Shown here: positions 52,145 to 64,000 of the stretch, piece by piece | Layout of the letters: each line of letters begins with the position of its first letter | Numbering within the stretch: the first letter of the stretch is position 1 | The notes under the pieces: model-generated | Told to the model about the DNA's origin: nothing | The model's input: only the letters and a program-made list of their open reading frames with translations | Databases searched by the model: none | Origin: Didymodactylos carnosus | Taxonomy: Eukaryota; Rotifera; Eurotatoria; Philodinida; Philodinidae | Direction of reading: 5' to 3' | NCBI GenBank assembly: GCA_905250885.1 | Contig: CAJNOQ010000013.1 | Span: 1-64,000 of the forward strand | DNA length: 64,000 bases | Position numbers and translations under genes: made by a program

Positions 52145-52949
52145 ATGACCACTACCCTTTTTCGTAATACAGTACCACGAGTATGTTTGACCACAAATTC
52201 AATTCAAACTCAGCAGTATCGTTATTTTTGGCAGTGGTTAAATCACGTATGGAATAAGCAAGTGACCTTTAACAACACAGCTGCTGTGATACAGCGTTTT
52301 TTTCGCATTTTAGGTATGATCGAAAACGTGTGAAAGAAGTGGGACCTAATCGAGCGTGTGCAGAATGGTTATTGAAAAATGGTGCTTCGGTACGTTATAA
52401 AAATTGGGGTTCGTTAACATCAGACTATAATCAAATTCCAAGCGGAGCACCGGATCAATACAAAATCGAAGAAATACGAGCGATTAAAGCAAGTGTGATG
52501 GCACAAGGATTTGATTATTTAGGTATGTCAGATTAGCAAAGTTTTGGTAAATTCTGGAACTAATGAATGGTTTTGTGTTTTTTTAGAAGGCCTCGGTGAC
52601 GTGAAAAAAATTCATTTGGAAAAATGTGAGCTTGTCGATGATACAACATTAGCTAAATTCAGTTTTGTAAAAAATACGCTAGAACATGTTGTACTCATTG
52701 GCAATGATCGAATAACAGCTAATGGTTTGTCCTGTCTTGCTGCTTTAAAGTGGGTATTTAACACGTAACTGCATTATGAGGATAAAAACCATGTTATCTT
52801 TTAGAAATCTGAAACAAATCGATTTGGCACGATTAACAGGTGTTAAAAATGAAGAATCAGCAACGAAATTGCTTAAAAATGAACTGCCTGGATGTGTTGT
52901 TAATTTTGATGATAACATAGCACCAGCACCAGAACTCGCAGAAAAATGA
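52145..52949 (+). CDS. DMAC2L: DMAC2L (ATP synthase subunit s / coupling factor B-like)
   Basis: Mitochondrial leucine-rich-repeat protein associated with ATP synthase in mammals. Exon 1 starts MTTTLFRNTVPRVCLTTN, a basic Thr-rich mitochondrial presequence, and ends in YFWQWLNHVWNK. Exon 2 (from about 52314) gives YDRKRVKEVGPNRACAEWLL and YNQIPSGAPDQYKIEEI. Exon 3 gives GLGDVKKIHLEKCELVDD and HVVLIGNDRITANGLSCL. Exon 4 gives LKQIDLARLTGVKNEES and the short acidic end APAPELAEK. The regular L-x-x-L repeats are visible. Joining exon 1 to exon 2 in phase requires a GC donor (AA-GCAAGT, about 52259); a GT donor 4 bases further breaks the frame. Confidence 0.9.
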
Positions 52950-52967
52950 AATATGTTTCTTCGACTA

Positions 52968-53182
52968 ACGAGGGAAACTCCCCAAGTGTATCACCGTTTT
53001 CCCTCAAAATATGGATAACTACATGTAATCGGCGCTGCTGATTTCGTATATCAGAGTCATTTTTGCCTAAACCGCTTTAGAGACTCGATTTTTTAGAAAA
53101 ATCAAGTTTTTCAGCAAAAAAGCGGTTCAGTCACGCATATTTTTTTGATAAAACGGTGATACACTTGGGGAGTTTCCCTCGT
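52968..53182. mobile_element. 215-bp MITE with perfect 33-bp TIRs
   Basis: Left ACGAGGGAAACTCCCCAAGT then GTATCACCGTTTT; right AAAACGGTGATAC then ACTTGGGGAGTTTCCCTCGT. The arms are identical over at least 33 bp, pointing to a young insertion. It begins 19 bp after the DMAC2L stop, so it is probably part of that gene's 3' UTR. Confidence 0.85.
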
Positions 53183-53682
53183 AAGTATTCTTCCTATTCT
53201 TGTCTGCGACGATTTATTAGCGTCCTTAATTTTTTTTTTTTTATATAGAAGTTACTTTCTCTCCTTTTTTTTATACTGTTTCTTAAATTATCTAATAATT
53301 ACTATCATACACAAAGTTGGACATACGATTGAAGTCTCATCTTTTACCAAAAAGTCGACCGTTTTCTTCGCATTCTTTCTTTTTAGAGGCAGCGCTCGAT
53401 CAGAGGCAGGATGTAGATCTGCCAGGCTCTTTGGGGATGTTCATATAATAAGTATTCTTGAGATAGCTTTAAATTTAGTCTATTACCATGCGTATTACGG
53501 TCGGTCGCTTCGGAAGAAGAATTTGACACAACTAATAAACAAGCCCTATACGCTCCTCAATTCATAGAAATGTTTTTAATAAAATAAAAAGTTAATTATA
53601 AAATATTAGACTGAAGTTGCTTGTTATTCATAAAAATATTGTAATAAGCCAGACGTTTCAATTTAATAGCTAAATTTTCATC
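53183..53682. other. intergenic, no gene seen
   Basis: Short AT-rich spacer; no exon or repeat recognised. Confidence 0.4.
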
Positions 53683-54447
53683 AGTGGCATCTCCAGCCAT
53701 GGTTCTCCAGTCAAATATCGTTAAAAAAGCTCTTGCAACTTTTGTCGTCTTCAAACGTATCTCTCTCATCAGATCTATTTTTCCGTATATCAGAATACGT
53801 TTGAAATTATATAATTATAGAAACTAGAAGTGTTTTAATCGCTCTTTCAAATGGGGTATGGTTAATTATGCTTTGATCCACTTCTCGACCGGAATTTTGC
53901 AAGTTTTTCATTAGTACAGGTATTAGACTTAATAATTTTCAGATACTGGACGAATTTTGCTCCTTTTTCTAAAACACATTTTCTGGAACAGTATGTAATT
54001 CTCTACAAATTCACATTAGTTTTAACCTTTACTAACATGTTTAGAGTCCGAATAACGAATTTTTTTCCATATTTCATCTTTCACATGCAAAGTAGTGCTT
54101 TTTATCAAAACTAAGACTTATAATGCGCTTTATTTACCGTTAAGAAATTACGGAGAACCTTCTTAAGGTAGGGAAGTCCATAGAGTTGTGCACGGACTAC
54201 TTTTTCATCTATCTGGTTTTCAAGAAAACATTTGACTTCACACTCTAGTAAAAAAATAAAGAAAACAAGTAGGTTGCAAGAGCTTTTTTAGCGACATTCT
54301 GTATCATACTTTTTTCTTACTCAAAGCCTATTCCAAAAATTTTGTTTCCTATGATTTTTGAAGTTCAGACTTTGCTCTTTCAACCGGAAAAGGAATGAAC
54401 TTTCTGCGATGTTCCTGACCGGAGAACCATGGCTGGAGATTTCGACA
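53683..54447. mobile_element. Inverted-repeat element with split right arm
   Basis: The left end ATCTCCAGCCATGGTTCTCC (53687) returns inverted at 54420-54440 (GGAGAACCATGGCTGGAGAT). The adjoining left segment GTTAAAAAAGCTCTTGCAAC (53720) returns inverted at 54272-54294. About 120 bp therefore separates the two halves of the right arm but not of the left, suggesting an insertion in the right arm. No coding capacity. Confidence 0.6.
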
Positions 54448-55902
54448 ATTACTTTTGCACTGCAGATTATACAACATAACTTTGTATTTTCTACAAGATG
54501 TTGTCTGTAGAAAAATTGTATAAATATATGTACAATTTTGAATAACTCATGTTTTTTTTTTAAAAGCATCATAGCTAAGTTCAGAAAGAAGAGTGCATCA
54601 AGTGGCATACATGTACTCTACCTTCAAGAGCATTTCCGAACATGTTTTCAGAGTCAGATTAAATACGTAGAAAAGTGTTGAAACTCATTGTACTGATTGA
54701 CTAATTTGTTGCAACCTATTAGCATAGCAATATTGTGTTTTTCTCCAAGATTTCAAATATTCTTAAATAGCTCTTTAACTAAAATGAGAACGTAAGTTTT
54801 GACTTAATGTTAATTAAGACTTGACTCTTGGTGTCTCATAAGTGCCAACTTACGTCTTTATTATTACTTAAGTTTGTCTAAATTCCCCAGAATATGAAAT
54901 TAAGTTAACCAAGGATCTAAGATATCTCCATATTTATCTTGAGTCAGTTAATGTTGTAAAACAGCACTCTTGTACAAACTAAATGTTGACTGAAGTTCTT
55001 ACTTCAGCTCATGAACTAAGGAATATTGATAAAATGTTCCATTCCTCAGTGCAATGCATCCAATGTACAACAATATTTATAATCATTACTACTCGTAATT
55101 AACTAAATGCTCATGTCAAGTAAGCCAAAATATCTGCAGTACAGGTTGCAGATGATCATCATCACTATCACTATCGACAAACAAGCTTTTAAGGCAGGTA
55201 CATCTATCTACTCCACTCAACATTATTGTGATACATTCTTATTCTAAGATTTGACCATGTACTTAAGCAATACTTAAGTGTTGACTTAGACTTAAAGACT
55301 ACTGTGGATTTATTTTATGCTTCCTATAGTACATCCTCAGTGATATTGCCTATTGTTTATTAATTGGCTGACTGTAACCAATCACAAAGTAACAAATCTT
55401 AACCGACCAGAAGAAGAAAATCAAAAATAATATAAAAATTAGTTCTCATCATTCATAACTCTTATTGTACATTGCTTTGGTAATATCTTGTCTTTGCTTA
55501 GAGCAAGATTAGATTAACATTTATTGTGGAATCAAGTGACTTTCTCCAGAAAAAGCTGAAGTAGTATTTGCAGTTATCCATTGAAAGTTCTAGAGAATTT
55601 GTTCAACGCAGAGTGGCTAATCATAACTCAAATTTCAAAACGTAAAACAGTCGGTTTTCTGAAAATATGATTACAAGTTAAAGCTTCACATCGAAATTTT
55701 CAAATTTATTCAAAATTTGTTCAAAATTTAATAATTTAAATTAATTAATGATTTAAATTAAACAAATATTTCTATCACTTTTGAAGTCGATATTTTCTTT
55801 ACTGTGCTACACTTGTGTATACTCTTCCTGAGAAATATATTTGTGCTCACCATTGTACAACTGTCAATTTCTTTTTGTTCATTCAAGGTCTTAAGGCATT
55901 CG
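54448..55902. other. intergenic, no gene seen
   Basis: Upstream of glucosidase II beta. Contains repeated ACTTAAG/CTTAAGT-type motifs (54800-55310) but no exon pattern. Confidence 0.4.
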
Positions 55903-58900
55903 ATGATCATGTTTTTTCGTAGTATAGCTATAGTATTATTGTTTTTTATCTCTAATGTTTTTTGTGGTAATGATAAAAGTGTGTTACGTGGAGTTAAACG
56001 TTCAAGTATGATTTGTTTTGGTTAGAGCACAATTACTATTTCTGAATTTGATATTTTATTTTCAGTGTTATCTAAGTATATTCCATCAAAACCGTTTACT
56101 TGTTTCGATGGATCAATATCTATGCCATTTGACTTTGTCAACGATGATTATTGTGATTGTCGCGGTAAATAGAAAACTGGTTTGCCAATTTGTTTTTATG
56201 TAACTGTCTCTCTTTTCTAGATGGAAGTGACGAACCGGGAACATCCGCTTGTCCAAATGGGCAATTTTTTTGTGAAAACAAAGGTTATGTTGGGATAGTA
56301 GTACCGTCTCAATTTGTTGGCGATGGAGTATGTGGTATGGCATCATAATTTAGAAAAAATCTTTTTGTTTCATAAAAAATTAATGTCTGTTTTTCGTTTT
56401 AGACTGTTGTGATGGTTCAGATGAATATGAAAACGAAATTGTGTGCAATAATACATGTTTGTAAGCATAGAGTTGTACTTATTTTCTTGGTTGTAATGAT
56501 CTTTACTGTATAGATATGTGAATGAAAAAATTAAGCATTTGTGAGTGTATCACAATTGTCTTAAATTTATTTTCTGAGCATCCTAATTAGTTTCGAAAAT
56601 GTATTTTTCATTCTTAGATAAATCTATCTTGTCAATTAATGTGCTTCTTACGATCTTTGTCTTTTGTTTTGAAGACTTGTTTTTTTTTACTTTTCAATTT
56701 CTGTATGTAGTACGTGTGTTTTAGTAGGTCTCTTCGTAGTATAAGACGAGGAATTATTATCTTGTGTGAAAACAGTCGGCTAAGGAATCATTTAATGCTT
56801 TTCTACTAGATTCTAATGTATAAACTTGTTTTAGTAATGAATTGAGGACAAAACGTATTTATCGACGTGTATTGGAGAAATATTGAGAGTACCACTTGGT
56901 TTCCAGTTGTTGATGATCAGTTTTTCTTCTTCCGTTCATCTCAACCAAATCACCTATAATATTATCGATATATTATTAGTTACACTAGTGGCCTCTATTC
57001 TTACAATCTATTTTGTTTTTCAGTTATTTTTTTTAAAAATATTTATCGCACAGTCGCTAGAAACTAAATAGTAATTAATCCGAAAAGAAGTACACTTTTA
57101 TTGCGCAAACATCGGGAAAATGAGGACGAAACTATATTTTACTACTATCACAAAATAACAATTTGCTAAACATCATGTATTAATCAGTAATTCTGATAAT
57201 GATACAACAAAAATCGCGTCTAATTCATATTTATTCCATGTTGTCTTTATTCTGTTTAATGGTATTTCTCTCTCATGATCGTGAACAGCTTTTTCAGGTG
57301 TTTTCTTGATAAACATAGTAGACCTTTGAAAATTATAGTGTCTTATGTGCTCTGTTTTGCTGTGTTTCTGTTTATTCAGTTTCATCACATATGCTTACAT
57401 TCTTTTTTTCATTAACTAAACCATAGAAGAGTGATGAATAGTCAAAGGGATAAGAGTAATACTTAATGCTGCGTTTGGTGCTGAAAAGTGGTTGGAAATA
57501 CTGAAATGTATTGTATGTACTACGACTCTTTTCTTCTTGTGAATAGTACAAAGAATTAATAGATAACATTCTTTTGTACCTTTAACAAAAATATCATCAA
57601 TTGAAATTTAAAATGTTTTTTTTCTCTGTTATGTTCAATGTTTTTGAAAAACAAGCAGTGACAGTTCTTGGGCAGCTTTTGTTTGTACTGTGGAAAAGTA
57701 CGTGTTATATCGTGTACGATGATGTCGAGTGAGCGCTTTCATAGATATAAAACAATTTTATTTAGATTTTCGATTTTATAAATCGTAATAATTGCTACAT
57801 AAAATAATGTTTATTTTTATCATTTTAGTATATTAGCCAAAAAAACAAATGAACAAAGAGAGACTCAACGTTTATTACATGAACAAGGTGTAGCAAAGAA
57901 AAATGAAATGATTTCTAAAGCTAATGCTTTTAAAGCAGAAAGAGCGGTATTTACTTATATTTGTGTTTGTCATCCAAAAAATGCATTTTATTTTTATATT
58001 TTGCTTTATAGCAACGTTTAGAAGAACTTGAAGAACAATTAAAACGTCTTGAAGTCGATTTACAAGTAAAATTAGGTACTGTTGCTATACATAAAACATC
58101 AGTTATATTTTATTTTGCTGATCTTTATTTTTCGATAGATTTGAAAAACCAAGCTGAAGAACTCGAAACGGCAAGCAAAGATAAGCATGAAGAAGCATGG
58201 GAAGGTTTGTCTTATGTCACTCGAAGCATAATGCTGGTTTTATAAAGGTAGCTGATTGTTTATTTTAGTAGAATTTTCTTTTTTGGTTATTTAGAACAAC
58301 GAGCTGCGCGTGAATTGTTACAGCGTGATGAACAAATAAAAGATATATTTAATGATTTGGATACCAATCAAGATAAATCGTAGTGAAACTAGATGGCTCA
58401 TTATTCTTGAAATACAAACTGTTTGATATATTTAGAATATCTATTGAAGAACTTAAAATCCATACTGAACTTGATGATGAAAAAGAAAACGAATTTACGA
58501 ACGACGAAGTTAGAGTAAGTTAATATAGAAAATATTTTTATTGTTTTGTATGTATTCTTCTCGTTTCAGACTATATTAGGAGGTGATTCGGCTACATTCG
58601 ATGAATTCAACTCAACTGTATTCGATCAAATTTCAAATTCGTATAAAAAAATTACACAAACTGTGACAAATGACCAAACCACTGGCACTGAGTCCAGTAA
58701 CCCAACACCGTTGGACGAACCGTCAAAAGTCACTAGATCTGAAAACTATGATGAAACGGATAATGAAAAGTACGACAGTAATGATATGGATGATATCGAT
58801 AACAAAGATGATATATCTAACGAAAAAGATCAACCAACTGTACGGGATAATAACGTCTATTTACAATGAATTTTTTTCAATATATTTATTATTTTAGTCC

Positions 58901-60583
58901 CTTGGTCATACGAAACATGTTCATGATGATATAGCACCAGACTTCGATGAAGAAACAAAGAAGCTTATTCAAAGTAAGGGAAAACAACCAGAAAAGTTGA
59001 ACTTTTGTAAAACTTGGTTTTCACGTTATTTTTTAATTCTTTTTCAAAAACAAACATAGTCATTAATGAGGATGTCACTTTATCTTTACTTTTCCTAAAG
59101 TAAATAAATGATTTATTTACAATTACTTTAGGAAATGGTAAATGATATACATCAATTCAATTAAAAAATAGTGAATGAATCATTTACTTTACTTAAATAA
59201 ATGTTAAATAATTTATTTACTTTACTGAAGAAAAGTTAGTAAAAAAGTCATACATACCTCCTAACTTTATGATAAAAGAGACCCAAGTAATAAAATAAAC
59301 ATTGTTAACAAGAGAGTGATGTCAAGAAATTAAACAAGCTTAAGGTAAATAAAACTTGAAAATGTCGAGTAAAGTAAATGATTCAATCACTATTTTCCAA
59401 AAAATAAATTTAAAATTATCATTTACCATTTACTAAAATAAATGTAAATAACTAATTTATTTTTCGTTGGGAAAATAACGGATAGGTAAAGTAAATGATG
59501 TATACTTAGTCGTTCGATTTACCGAAGTCGATTGCATACATTGCATGCAATTTCAAGGTTACTATAACTCACGGCATATCAGTCTGTGTGCTCTAAGGAA
59601 ATTCAATACCACATCTAAACTGTTAACAATGAAGGTCTCGGTTAACTTCCATTCTGAAGAGAATGTTTTGGACTAAGCATTTTGGACATGCAATAAAACT
59701 AAAATATTTTCATTGTGAATTCTTGAAATTGAGTGAAAATCACAAGTCTTTAACTATCATCAATCAAAAATTATTTAAAAAATGTGTGTGCTCTTTCTAT
59801 TTTGCGTTGAGTTGTTGAATTTTTCAATAGTTGCTACTGTTTTTTATTTTGATTACATTCCATCGCAAAATTTAGCCAGAAAATGCTGCGTTAAACTGAG
59901 TTTCTTCATTCTTTTTCAGTCGCCGATCAAGCTCGAAAGGTTTTTGAGGATGCTGAAGAGAAGGTGCAAGATATTAAACGAGAAATTGAGTAAGTATATA
60001 TAATTCAATTTCCCATTATTATTATTATGAAATATTATTTGCTTTTTTTGAAAAAGAGATTTGAAGAAACGATTAGAAATAGATTTTGGACCCGAAGATG
60101 AATTTAGTACAATGTTCAATGAATGTTACAATTATGAAGAACGAGAATATACGTATCGTGTGTGTATGTTTAAAACTGCATCACAAATTCCCAAAGGTGG
60201 TGGAAGCGAAGTAGTAATTGGGTATGTAACCTTTCTCTTTCAAATATATTAAAATTCACATTGAATATTTTTTAATTTAAGACATTGGGAATCATGGGGT
60301 TCCGAGCCTAATAAGTATTCTGTTATGAAATATACAAATGGTGTGTCATGTTGGAATGGACCTTCAAGAGCTCTAACAGTAAGAAAAAGATCTATTTATA
60401 ATTATTGGCTAAAACGATCTTTTACTGTTCTAGGTTCAACTACAATGTGGTATAGAGCATCGTGCTATAGACGTACGAGAGCCAACCAAATGTAAATATT
60501 CTATGATATTTGAAACACCAGCTGCCTGTGATAAAGATATTGCATCAAAGCCATTAGATCAACATACTCATACGGAATTTTGA
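55903..60583 (+). CDS. PRKCSH: Glucosidase II beta subunit (PRKCSH)
   Basis: Regulatory subunit that holds glucosidase II in the ER and binds mannose on N-glycans so that the alpha subunit can trim glucose. Signal peptide MIMFFRSIAIVLLFFISNVF-C. Two LDL-receptor-A-like repeats: FDFVNDDYCDCRDGSDEPG (56130-56240) and VCDCCDGSDEYENEIVC (56330-56450). After a 1.4-kb intron come coiled-coil exons (KKTNEQRETQRLLHEQGVAK, QRLEELEEQLKRLEVDLQ) and an EF-hand (DIFNDLDTNQDK then ISIEEL, 58345-58460). A long acidic Asp/Glu/Asn segment follows, then VADQARKVFEDAEEKVQDIK. The C-terminal MRH domain has YEEREYTYRVCMFK, QIPKGGGSEVVIGHWESWG, NGVSCWNGPSRALTVQLQCG and MIFETPAAC. The protein ends HTHTEF, not the usual HDEL. 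The intron at 58975-59920 contains a foldback. Confidence 0.95.
56463..57828 (+). other. Long PRKCSH intron
   Basis: About 1.4 kb between the second LDL-A exon and the first coiled-coil exon. AT-rich; no exon or clear transposon was recognised inside. Confidence 0.5.
59085..59490. mobile_element. Foldback element in a PRKCSH intron
   Basis: The left arm (TAAATAAATGATTTATTTAC then AAATGGTAAATGAT and AATAGTGAATGAATCATTTAC, 59098-59190) returns inverted at 59365-59480 (GTAAATGATTCAATCACTATT, ATCATTTACCATTT, ATGTAAATAACTAATTTATT). Arms are about 110 bp; both are built of short ATTTAC/GTAAAT motifs. Confidence 0.65.
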
Positions 60584-63500
60584 GAACATAATAGTTAGAC
60601 ATCTGTCCAATGATGTCTGATTATTATTATTATTATTATTATTATTATACACTTTATTCTACCTATTGTCGGGAGCGATAGGTGAAATTTATAACCGGTT
60701 TCTCTATAGTGATAGCTTATCTAATTGATGAATAGTATGAGTTTTCGGTGTTTTATTTACAGTACTTTTATTCTCAAATACAGTGGTATTATACTTACTA
60801 TTTAACATTCCATTTTCCTTGAAACAAACATGTGCTTTGTTTTCTTTGACAAAAACAAAATGTTTCATAGTGGCCATGTCTTTCTTGTTTTTCATGTTTT
60901 TCATTGTTAATTTTACTCTACTTTGGCAATTTCTTCTTGCCTATTGTTATTTGTTTGTTTGCTTTTTATTAAATATGAATGTTTTCTTTTTTTAGAAAAA
61001 TAAATCTTTCATAGACTTAATTAACTGTTACCATACATTAGATCTTGAGTAAAAAATGATTATTTTTGCATATATGATCTTATTATGCGTCAGATATTAA
61101 TAAAGCTAAAAAAGCTTGAATTAAAAAACAAATTTTTTCGATAAAAAATTCCTTAGAGGAACCTTGCCCTGAATTTTGTCAGAAAATATTTTATTTGTAA
61201 AATTAACAAATTATACGTCATTCGATGCAGTTTTTTCATGCTGATTCCAAATATCACATTAATTTTCAATAAAAGGGTTTCTCAGCTGCGAAAAATGTAA
61301 AATACCTGGAAACCTAGATCTTTGTCCAGACGAAAAACTGCATAAAACTGCTATCACCACAGATTCAGACTATGTCTATACACATTCTGTGAAATTTTCA
61401 ACGAATATGGGGCTCCGAAAAATTTCGAAAACTCATTGCACTGAACATGGCTCTCGGGAAAATCACCTTGTTTGTCGCTAAAAGACTTGATCTGAGATGA
61501 ATTTTTTTAAACTAATAAATAGCTAGAAGCGTCCTGATTCCAAATACCAGGTTTCGAAAATTTAAATGTAATTCAGTTCAATAAAAACTTGATTTTACAT
61601 AGCGATCATGGTATTTTTTCTTCAACATTTTTTACCCGCAAATTCCTCGTTCGAAACAAAAATTTTTACGCCATTAGATAGCCCATCTATCAAAGTATAT
61701 TTGCCACTATTTTAATTTTAAAAAACCGCATTTTCGATTTTTCGCTAAATTGGGCCACAGTGGGCCTGGCCGCCCACTGTGATCCGTGCTCATTTCAGCC
61801 AAAAGATTTATTGGACTACAGTGCGTAATCGAAAAAGATATAACAGTGCTCAAATAATCCATTCCGTACTCAATTCATTCTAAAAACTGTCCTTAAAACA
61901 TTATTTTTCTACAATAGAGTCCTATACTACGTATATCAACCTCTATCTTTATTATGTATCATATGCCGAGACTAACATTTGTTATGAGTAAAAAACGGAC
62001 GTCTTATGAGCGGCTGACTACATTCTCTAAACAAAATTGACAAGCTCAGATTTTTAAATCTTGAATAATTTCTTCTGAGAAAAAATACAATTATTCTCTA
62101 CGTTATTAGTCAGATGCCTATTTAAATATAAAATTGTCAGTAATTGTGTCCGATAGATTACAGTATTGATAAAACCGTTTGTTTTTTGGCACAATCGCTG
62201 TCATTTATCCAATTCTTGTTTTGTTCAACTATTTATATTTTAACTAGCTAGTGATTATTTACCTGTCGATATCCAATGGTGCAAAAGTGTGGCAATAAAT
62301 AATATTTCAAATCAAAATCACAAAGTTTTTCTGTTCTATATGTATATCCTTGTGTGTTCACTTGAGATATTAATCTTTGATACTTAAACTTTATGTTGTT
62401 GTTATATCATTGATAGATAAGAACGAAATTCATTCACTAATGGTTGATTAATTACACATTTATTAACACATCACCGTACTTATATAAAATAAACGTCATT
62501 GTAATATTCACCAAATAGTATAATAGTGAGTGAAATTTCACAGAGTTAATAAAAAATAAGTGGCAAAAGGCAGAAAAGAGCACGAGTCAAATTTTTTGTC
62601 TTAGTCAGTATCTTTTGCAAAAAAATCAAAATGATCAAGTTAGATTTTGAGAACCCCTTAAATTTGTGTAATAGATATCCCATCGAATTATGAGTCCCAA
62701 TCCATTCTCAGCATGCCTCTTGAGTATCGGTTTCGGTGCGTATCGTATGATCTCAATAACTTTATTACTATATGAAATTTCTGTGTTTTGGGTTTAACAT
62801 TACATTGTACTACTAATGAGTGATTAGCACTCAATGCTATGACACTTTCATTTCTATAATAAAAAATTAAGATCAATGTTGAATCTTGCTCTTTCATTAA
62901 GTATATAAGTTACTACGAAAATATCATACGAGAGATTGATAGAAACACAATTGAGATAGCATACGATTGAGAGGGAAGAAAAATGATCTATACGATTATA
63001 GTATATTTGTTGTCTACTTTGAATTTCAAACAAAATTTTTTGCTCTTAAACCAAACTATTTTCCTCTATGAGCATTTTATATATACAGAATCATTTCTTG
63101 CTATATTTTGACTGACGTATAAGATAACGAACTAGTACATTACGGTACGTAACTCTATTGGTTGACATTATTTCACTATGAATATTTTTCTATTTGTGCT
63201 TTTCTGCTAAAAAAAAAAGACGTTAGTTTTTTTTTCTTCATCGATAGTTTCTCTTCCTATGTATAGAACTTCTGTATGATAGATATATATGATGATGAAA
63301 ACGAAAAAATACATCTGCCTTTCTCTTTTTTTCGGCTCAATTAATCTGATTAAAATGAGAAAATTGCCTGTATAATTATGAGTTAAGTTGATGATTAAGA
63401 ACAAAAAAAAGAAAAAAAATCGAAGTACATACACACGTTCTTGAAGAGTACTTCATTTTCTCTCTATGTATTATGTTGTAGAATCAAAGTCGTTTTGAAA

Positions 63501-64000
63501 ATTAAATAAAACTTATCCGTCTTATATTTTTTTGATTATAAATTAATTTTGATATAGGTTCCTCCGTCGTTTAACGATTGAAAATAAAAAAAAAAGTACG
63601 TTGTACCAATATTGTTCGTAAGACAAGTAAGCCAAGTTCAAAACATTTATCGTTAGTAATCATCGTCCTTTTCACAGATTTTTAGAGTGTGCGAAGAACT
63701 ATGGACTAAGCACAATTTCTAAAACAGTTCCTTTTAAACATGAGTGGTGGTGAACATAAGTTTTGACCACTAAACATAATTCCGGAGCATTTTTTCGTGT
63801 GTTAATGTTTGTACATGAGATTATTCCTCAGAAATATAGTTGATTTTGGATCAGTGTAACAGCACAGAACATTTTCGCCTGTAATCTCTCTGAGCTTATT
63901 AGATTGGCATAAAACATATTGATAGAAATTATAGACGGCAGGGCCAGATAACTCTACCGTGAATGTGAAATTCCGTGACAAAATTTTGATATTTTGCTGT
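60584..64000. other. intergenic, no gene seen
   Basis: About 3.4 kb without a recognised gene. It contains an ATT microsatellite (about 60619-60648). A stretch at 61140-61800 has a repeated CTGATTCCAAATA block (61240, 61533) and a GC-rich hairpin (61756-61781). The rest is AT-rich with homopolymer runs. Confidence 0.4.
60619..60648. repeat. ATT microsatellite
   Basis: About ten tandem ATT units, 40 bp after the PRKCSH stop. Confidence 0.9.

Overview
The window is AT-rich animal nuclear DNA. Its genes are cut by many GT-AG introns, most only about 50-80 bp long. It holds metazoan genes: a P2X receptor, a VPS10/sortilin relic, SURF1, lunapark, an RRM-Tudor protein, a lysyl-tRNA synthetase with a mitochondrial first exon, PHOSPHO, DMAC2L and glucosidase II beta. 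Short introns, many small foldback transposons and an intron-bearing bacterial-type pyrophosphatase would suit a bdelloid rotifer or similar invertebrate. The species is not proven by the sequence. No tRNA, rRNA, CRISPR array or retrovirus-like element was seen.

Layout. 0-1 kb: 5' part of an N-terminally acylated globin-like gene (minus). 1-15 kb: gene-poor. It has a small one-pass membrane protein ORF (3.9-4.2 kb), a coiled-coil ORF (5.5-6.2 kb), several foldback elements, and broken or unrecognised coding patches, including a ~250-codon reading frame interrupted by one TGA (12.7-13.5 kb). 15.2-18.4 kb: a decayed VPS10/sortilin-type receptor gene (plus), ending tail-to-tail with SURF1 (minus, 18.5-20.8 kb). 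21.2-24.3 kb: P2X receptor (minus). 26.3-27.3 kb: family II inorganic pyrophosphatase (minus). 29.0-33.1 kb: RRM plus two Tudor domains (minus). 36.6-39.1 kb: lunapark (plus). 39.1-45.7 kb: foldbacks, a FLYWCH-type transposon remnant and decayed coding patches. 45.7-49.5 kb: lysyl-tRNA synthetase (plus), followed by PHOSPHO phosphatase (49.8-50.8 kb), DMAC2L (52.1-52.9 kb) and glucosidase II beta (55.9-60.6 kb), all on plus. 60.6-64 kb: no gene recognised.

The genes do not form an operon or pathway. Three have mitochondrial roles or isoforms (SURF1, DMAC2L, one KARS form). Two act at the ER (lunapark, glucosidase II beta). P2X is a plasma-membrane channel. The RRM-Tudor protein fits germline RNA-silencing granules.

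The most notable observations are: the globin-like protein lacks both haem-coordinating histidines yet carries a Met-Gly-Cys start; the pyrophosphatase is of a prokaryotic family but has two introns; KARS keeps the alternative first-exon layout used for dual targeting in mammals; DMAC2L has a likely GC-AG intron; and a dense set of unrelated foldback elements sits largely inside introns of conserved genes. I found no convincing undescribed multi-gene system.
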